A DNA stretch of 18,454 nucleotides. It comes from Dehalococcoidia bacterium (GTDB lineage: Bacteria > Chloroflexota > Dehalococcoidia > SZUA-161). Where the stretch lies: the NCBI GenBank assembly GCA_020344295.1, contig CP070819.1:1908981-1927434 (forward strand). The letters run 5' to 3'. Positions 14,829 to 18,454 of the stretch are shown here, one piece after another. Below the pieces are notes generated by a model. That model worked only from the letters and a program-made list of their open reading frames with translations. It was not told the DNA's origin and searched no databases. How positions within the stretch are numbered: position 1 is the stretch's first letter; each line of letters opens with the position of its first letter. The position numbers and the translations under genes are program-made.

Positions 14829-15251
14829 ATGTTTCTCGGTGAATATGAGCTGAGAATTGACCATAAGGGCAGGATGGCTATCCCATCGAAATTCAGGGAT
14901 GCATTTCGCGCCGGGCTGGTGCTTTCCCGAGGATTCGATAGATGTCTCAACATCTACACAATGGCGGAGTGGGGGAAAATGGCGGAGGAGCTTGTCTCTC
15001 TCCCAGTCACACAGCTCAATCCGCGGAGGATCGCCCGGTTTACTTTCTCAGGGGCCTATGACTTTGCACCTGACAGGCAGGGCCGCATAATACTACCGAT
15101 AACCCTGCGCGAATATGCTGGCATCAGCGACGAGATAGTAATGGTCGGGTCGTACACGCATCTACAAATCTGGGCAAGGGCTCTTTGGGCCGAGGAGAAG
15201 AAATTCATGGCTGAGAACGCCGCTGAAATCGCTGAGGCAGTAGAATTATGA
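14829..15251 (+). CDS. mraZ: Transcriptional regulator MraZ
   Basis: DNA-binding repressor of the division gene cluster. It is 140 residues from ATG 14829. It contains the two family SpoVT/AbrB-like units: the first with [20 protein letters not shown] and the second with [19 protein letters not shown], each with the DxxGR motif. The operator repeats immediately upstream fit autorepression. The stop and the rsmH start share ATGA, so translation is coupled. The order mraZ-rsmH is the conserved beginning of the dcw cluster in most bacteria. Confidence 0.97.
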   Translation: MFLGEYELRIDHKGRMAIPSKFRDAFRAGLVLSRGFDRCLNIYTMAEWGKMAEELVSLPVTQLNPRRIARFTFSGAYDFAPDRQGRIILPITLREYAGISDEIVMVGSYTHLQIWARALWAEEKKFMAENAAEIAEAVEL

Positions 15252-16195
15252 CGATAACAGCTTTAGCCTTGACTAACTCACTCAGCCATGAGCCTGTCAT
15301 GCTGGAAGAATGCCTGAGCGCGCTCCAGGTACAGCTCGGCGGGAGATACGTGGACTGCACGGTCGGCGGTGGGGGGCATGCCCTGGCTATCCTTGAGGAA
15401 AGCTCCCCCGGGGGGCAGCTGCTGGGACTGGATGCTGATCGCAACGCGATCAAGGTGGCCGAGGCGAGGCTTAAGGCTCATAAGAAAGATGTCATCTTAG
15501 TAAACGAGAATTTCAAGTACCTGGAAAATATCTGCACCAGGTATGGTTATAGTCCTGTTAACGGTGTTCTTTTTGATCTCGGCATGTCCTCTCTTCAGCT
15601 TGAGGAAGCGGGTCGTGGTTTCAGCTTTCGACAGGATTCACCTCTGGACATGAGGTTCGGAGACAAACAGGTTCTCACTGCAGCTGACATCGTAAACACT
15701 TATGCTGAATCGGAGCTGGCTCAGGTTTTATACAAGTATGGCGAGGAGCGGCGTAGCCGGCAGATAACCAGACGTGTTATAGAAAAACGCCCACTAAAGA
15801 CGACGCTGGAACTGGCACAGGTAGTCGCTGAAGCTGTCGGCGGGGTACACGGCAGGATTCACCCGGCAACAAAGACTTTCCAGGCCCTCCGCATTGCAGT
15901 CAACCAGGAACTCGAGAACCTGGAGCTTGCACTGGAACGGGCGCTGAATATCCTGGGCAGCGGGGGCCGGATTGTGGTGATCAGCTATCATTCGCTGGAG
16001 GATCGCCTGGTTAAGGATTTCCTTCGTCGCGAGGCAAAGTGGTGCATTTGCCCCCCTGGAATGCCTGCTTGTATCTGCGAGCATACCCCTCGGCTGAGGT
16101 CAGGAAGCTCTAAGGCGATCAAACCCTCCCCTGCAGAGGTGCAGGCCAATCCTAGGAGTCGTAGTGCGAGAATGAGAGTGGGCGAACGTATTTAA
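15248..16195 (+). CDS. rsmH: 16S rRNA (cytosine1402-N4)-methyltransferase RsmH
   Basis: Methylates N4 of C1402 in the 16S rRNA decoding centre with S-adenosylmethionine. It is 315 residues from ATG 15248, overlapping mraZ by four bases. The start of the protein has [14 protein letters not shown], the SAM-binding loop [14 protein letters not shown], and then [27 protein letters not shown] follows in the usual position, and [20 protein letters not shown] and [16 protein letters not shown] mark the C-terminal part. A Cys-rich [12 protein letters not shown] near residue 275 is typical of homologues. In most bacteria ftsL and ftsI come next; here ftsZ follows after 22 bp. Confidence 0.97.
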   Translation: MTITALALTNSLSHEPVMLEECLSALQVQLGGRYVDCTVGGGGHALAILEESSPGGQLLGLDADRNAIKVAEARLKAHKKDVILVNENFKYLENICTRYGYSPVNGVLFDLGMSSLQLEEAGRGFSFRQDSPLDMRFGDKQVLTAADIVNTYAESELAQVLYKYGEERRSRQITRRVIEKRPLKTTLELAQVVAEAVGGVHGRIHPATKTFQALRIAVNQELENLELALERALNILGSGGRIVVISYHSLEDRLVKDFLRREAKWCICPPGMPACICEHTPRLRSGSSKAIKPSPAEVQANPRSRSARMRVGERI

Positions 16196-16217
16196 GCTTT
16201 GGCACGAGAGTGTAACT

Positions 16218-17300
16218 ATGATAAGTGAGACGGTGTTGAAAGGTGTGGCTGAGGCGGCTAATGCCGGCATTGATGGGATCACCCGGATAAAGGTTGTTGG
16301 CGTCGGTGGGGGTGGTTCTAATGCTGTCAATCGCATGATCGATGAGGATATACCCGGGATCGACTTCGTGGCTGTGAACACTGATGCCCAGGCGTTGGTG
16401 CGATCAAAGGCCGAGACTCGCCTTCGTATTGGCGACAGGCTTACCAAGGGGCTGGGAGCAGGTGGTGACCATACCATTGGTCTGCTGGCGGCTGAAGAAA
16501 GCCGCGACGATATTGTGAAAGCTGTTGATGGGGCCGATATGGTATTCGTAACAGCTGGTATGGGCGGTGGCACCGGCACTGGTGCAGCGCCGGTGGTTGC
16601 TGAGATAGCCAAGGAATCAGGTGCCCTTGCAATCGCTGTTGTAACCAGGCCCTTTAACTTTGAAGGTATTCATCGCGATAAGGTGGCATCAGAGGGCATC
16701 ATACGGATGGAGGAGCGGGCGGACAGTATAATTGTCCTCCCTAATGAGCGCCTACTGAGTATGTGTGACACTAATATTTCGATCGAAGCAGCATTTAAGA
16801 TGGTTGATGACGTTCTGTTTCAGAGTGTTAACGGGATATCAGAGGTTATCGCTTCCACGGGTAACATAAACCTCGATTTCAACGATGTGAAAGCGACAAT
16901 GTATGAGGCAGGTCATACTTGGATCTCAATAGGCTATGGCAGTGGTGCTAACCGGGCTGTTGATGCAGCTAGGGCTGCTACCGTGAGCCCCCTATTCGAT
17001 CTGACCATAGACCGGGCGACGAGAATCCTTTTCAACATCACTTATAGTGACATGACGTTAAACGAGGTTAATGAGGCGGCCAATGTAATCAGGGAACTGG
17101 CTGATCCCAGCGCCCAGGTCATCTTCGGGCTGGCGACAGATGCCAGGATGGGCTCGGATGTGAAGCTGACATTGATCGCTGCGGGTTTTCATGAGGCTGA
17201 AGTTGACTCCGAGGAGCAGAGCCCGGCCATGCTGGAGGAGGACTTGGCTCTATTAGCGCCGGAAGACAAACAAAGGTCGATTATACGCTGGATACGATAG
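16218..17300 (+). CDS. ftsZ: Cell division protein FtsZ
   Basis: Tubulin-like GTPase that polymerises into the division ring. It is 360 residues from ATG 16218, with GAGAG 7 nt upstream. The first glycine-rich loop GVGGGGSNAVNRMI, the tubulin signature GMGGGTGTGAAPVVA, the GTP contacts in FEGIHRDKVASEGI and the T7 loop NLDFNDVKATM (both catalytic Asp present; the usual Ala between them is Asn) are clear. The tail after the core is short, about 35 residues, and ends SIIRWIR rather than the widespread DIPTFLR-like peptide that binds FtsA, ZipA or SepF. No ftsA lies next to it. Confidence 0.97.
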   Translation: MISETVLKGVAEAANAGIDGITRIKVVGVGGGGSNAVNRMIDEDIPGIDFVAVNTDAQALVRSKAETRLRIGDRLTKGLGAGGDHTIGLLAAEESRDDIVKAVDGADMVFVTAGMGGGTGTGAAPVVAEIAKESGALAIAVVTRPFNFEGIHRDKVASEGIIRMEERADSIIVLPNERLLSMCDTNISIEAAFKMVDDVLFQSVNGISEVIASTGNINLDFNDVKATMYEAGHTWISIGYGSGANRAVDAARAATVSPLFDLTIDRATRILFNITYSDMTLNEVNEAANVIRELADPSAQVIFGLATDARMGSDVKLTLIAAGFHEAEVDSEEQSPAMLEEDLALLAPEDKQRSIIRWIR

Positions 17301-17318
17301 AAGTCGAGTCTATATAAT

Positions 17319-17337
17319 ATTCCTGGTTTCCAGGAAT
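17319..17337. terminator. Hairpin after ftsZ, first of two
   Basis: ATTCCTGG and CCAGGAAT form a perfect 8-bp stem with a TTT loop, 19 bp after the ftsZ stop. On the minus strand it is followed by ATTATATA, so it could help end lysA transcription. No strong U-tract on either strand. Confidence 0.45.
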
Positions 17338-17343
17338 AGCGTT

Positions 17344-17373
17344 AGGCCGCAGTAACTTATGTTACTGCGGCCT
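17344..17373. terminator. Strong hairpin between convergent ftsZ and lysA
   Basis: AGGCCGCAGTAAC and GTTACTGCGGCCT form a perfect 13-bp GC-rich stem with a TTAT loop. It lies between the ends of two convergent genes and probably stops transcripts or protects 3' ends from both sides. The flanks lack long U-tracts. Confidence 0.7.
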
Positions 17374-17391
17374 TCCTGTGCCTAGTATGAA

Positions 17392-18454
17392 CTAGACAAA
17401 GTCACAATGCATCAGGTCGTCGTAGCTCTCACGGCGACGAATAACACGAGCCTTGCCGTCGTTCACCAGAACAACCGCCGGTCTCAGCGAAGCATTGTAG
17501 TTGGAGGCCAAGGGAAGACAGTATGCACCGCATACCGGCAACGCTATGAGGTCTCCGGCAGCAATGTTTGGAAGCTGCACATCTTTCACCAGGATATCGC
17601 CTGATTCGCAGAACTTGCCCGCTATAGTCACCTGTTCCGCAACTGCCTCTCTGACTCTATTGGCAACCAGGGCCTCGTATCTCGAACCATACAACGCTGG
17701 CCGAATGTTGTCTGCCATTCCGCCGTCTACTGACACGTATTTACGCACGCCTGGAATGTCTTTGATTGCCCCCGCACGGTAAATCGCTATCGCCGCGCGA
17801 CCAACAATCGCCCGTCCTGGCTCTACGACCAAACGTGGCTGCTGGATTCCTAATTGCCTGCAGCTTGACTGAATAGAATCGGCAATAGCGCTGGCGTAGT
17901 ACGTCACATCAGGAGTCGGTGTGTCCCGTGTATACGTGACAGCGAATCCACCCCCAGGGCTGAACTCGCGAAAATCGAAGCCATACCGATCACCGATCTG
18001 CGCAGCAAACTGAATAATGATTTTTACCGCCTGCTGGTAGGGCTCGACAGAGAAGATCAGGGATCCCAGGTGTACATGCAGCCCTATGAGGTCGAGATTG
18101 GATGCCGACAGCGCCTTGGCGGCCGCCTCTTCGGCGTGTCCTGTAACTATCGAGAGGCCGAACTTGCTGTCGATAACACCTGTCGTTATGTGTTGGTGTG
18201 TGTGGGCATCGATGCCAGGTGTCAACCGAAGCATTATCCTCTGCGTTATGCCTGCTTCACGAGCTACCTCGTTAACCTGCGAAAGCTCTTCTATATTATC
18301 AACAACGATGCGTCCAACTCCCCAGGATAAAGCCAACTCAATTTCCTCACGGAGCTTATTGTTACCATGGAAGTAGACCTTCTCCGCTGGAAAATCAACG
18401 GATCTGGCGATGGCCAACTCGCCGCCGGACACGACGTCAATTCCCAACCCCTCG
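17392..18454 (-). CDS. lysA: Diaminopimelate decarboxylase, N-terminus missing at right edge
   Basis: PLP enzyme that decarboxylates meso-diaminopimelate to lysine, the last step of lysine synthesis. The frame is open to the window edge. The first visible residues, EGLGIDVVSGGELAIA, show that perhaps 80 N-terminal residues, including the PLP lysine, lie outside. Visible motifs are HVHLGSL, SPGGGFAV (phosphate-binding glycines), EPGRAIVGRA, SVDGGMADNIRPALYGSRYE and the active-site Cys in CESGDIL. The first Gln of the common HIGSQ motif is Leu. The gene converges on ftsZ. Other PLP decarboxylases of this fold (for example carboxynorspermidine decarboxylase) fit less well because of the CESGD motif. 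Confidence 0.93.
   Translation of the reverse strand, partial: EGLGIDVVSGGELAIARSVDFPAEKVYFHGNNKLREEIELALSWGVGRIVVDNIEELSQVNEVAREAGITQRIMLRLTPGIDAHTHQHITTGVIDSKFGLSIVTGHAEEAAAKALSASNLDLIGLHVHLGSLIFSVEPYQQAVKIIIQFAAQIGDRYGFDFREFSPGGGFAVTYTRDTPTPDVTYYASAIADSIQSSCRQLGIQQPRLVVEPGRAIVGRAAIAIYRAGAIKDIPGVRKYVSVDGGMADNIRPALYGSRYEALVANRVREAVAEQVTIAGKFCESGDILVKDVQLPNIAAGDLIALPVCGAYCLPLASNYNASLRPAVVLVNDGKARVIRRRESYDDLMHCDFV

Overview
The window is a densely packed bacterial chromosome segment of ordinary housekeeping genes, most of them on the minus strand. One less ordinary stretch lies at about 3.6-5.7 kb. The gene set suggests a Chloroflexota bacterium, probably of the Dehalococcoidia type. The clues are a zinc-ribbon class II (B12-dependent) ribonucleotide reductase with NrdR, separate secD and secF, and a minimal mraZ-rsmH-ftsZ cluster with no ftsL, ftsI, mur or ftsA gene between. 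That taxonomic call is inference from gene content and remembered family features; no database was searched.

Layout, left to right. At 1-404 (-) is the N-terminal part of a B12-binding radical SAM protein that runs off the left edge. At 420-3026 (-) is nrdJ, preceded in transcription by nrdR (3066-3602, -). The nrdR promoter has a consensus -35 element, and its spacer is filled by one of two NrdR boxes set 32 bp apart, so nrdR-nrdJ and probably the radical SAM gene look like one NrdR-controlled unit. At 3855-5509 lie three unrecognised genes, all on the minus strand: an acidic repeat protein whose frame continues past two in-frame stops, a possible 36-40 residue single-helix membrane microprotein, and a 113 residue tail-anchored protein with a palindrome inside its promoter.

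At 5672-10357 (-) is def, then cca, secD and secF, joined by short gaps or start/stop overlap. A strong promoter lies upstream of def. SecF has Asn where the family has a conserved transmembrane Asp, and peptide deformylase has an altered motif I. At 10443-14572 (-) is mogA-trmD-rplS-priA, also closely spaced.

The interval 14573-14828 is a divergent promoter region. On the plus side four AGTGG repeats with exact 10-bp period run into the mraZ start codon, which looks like the MraZ autorepression operator. mraZ, rsmH and ftsZ follow (14829-17300, +). Two hairpins then separate ftsZ from the convergent lysA (17392 to the right edge, -).

No tRNA, rRNA, CRISPR array, insertion sequence or phage gene was seen. 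I found no clearly new multi-gene system. The best leads are the acidic repeat gene with its interrupted tail, the microprotein candidate, the SecF Asp-to-Asn change, and the two well-formed operators (NrdR and MraZ).
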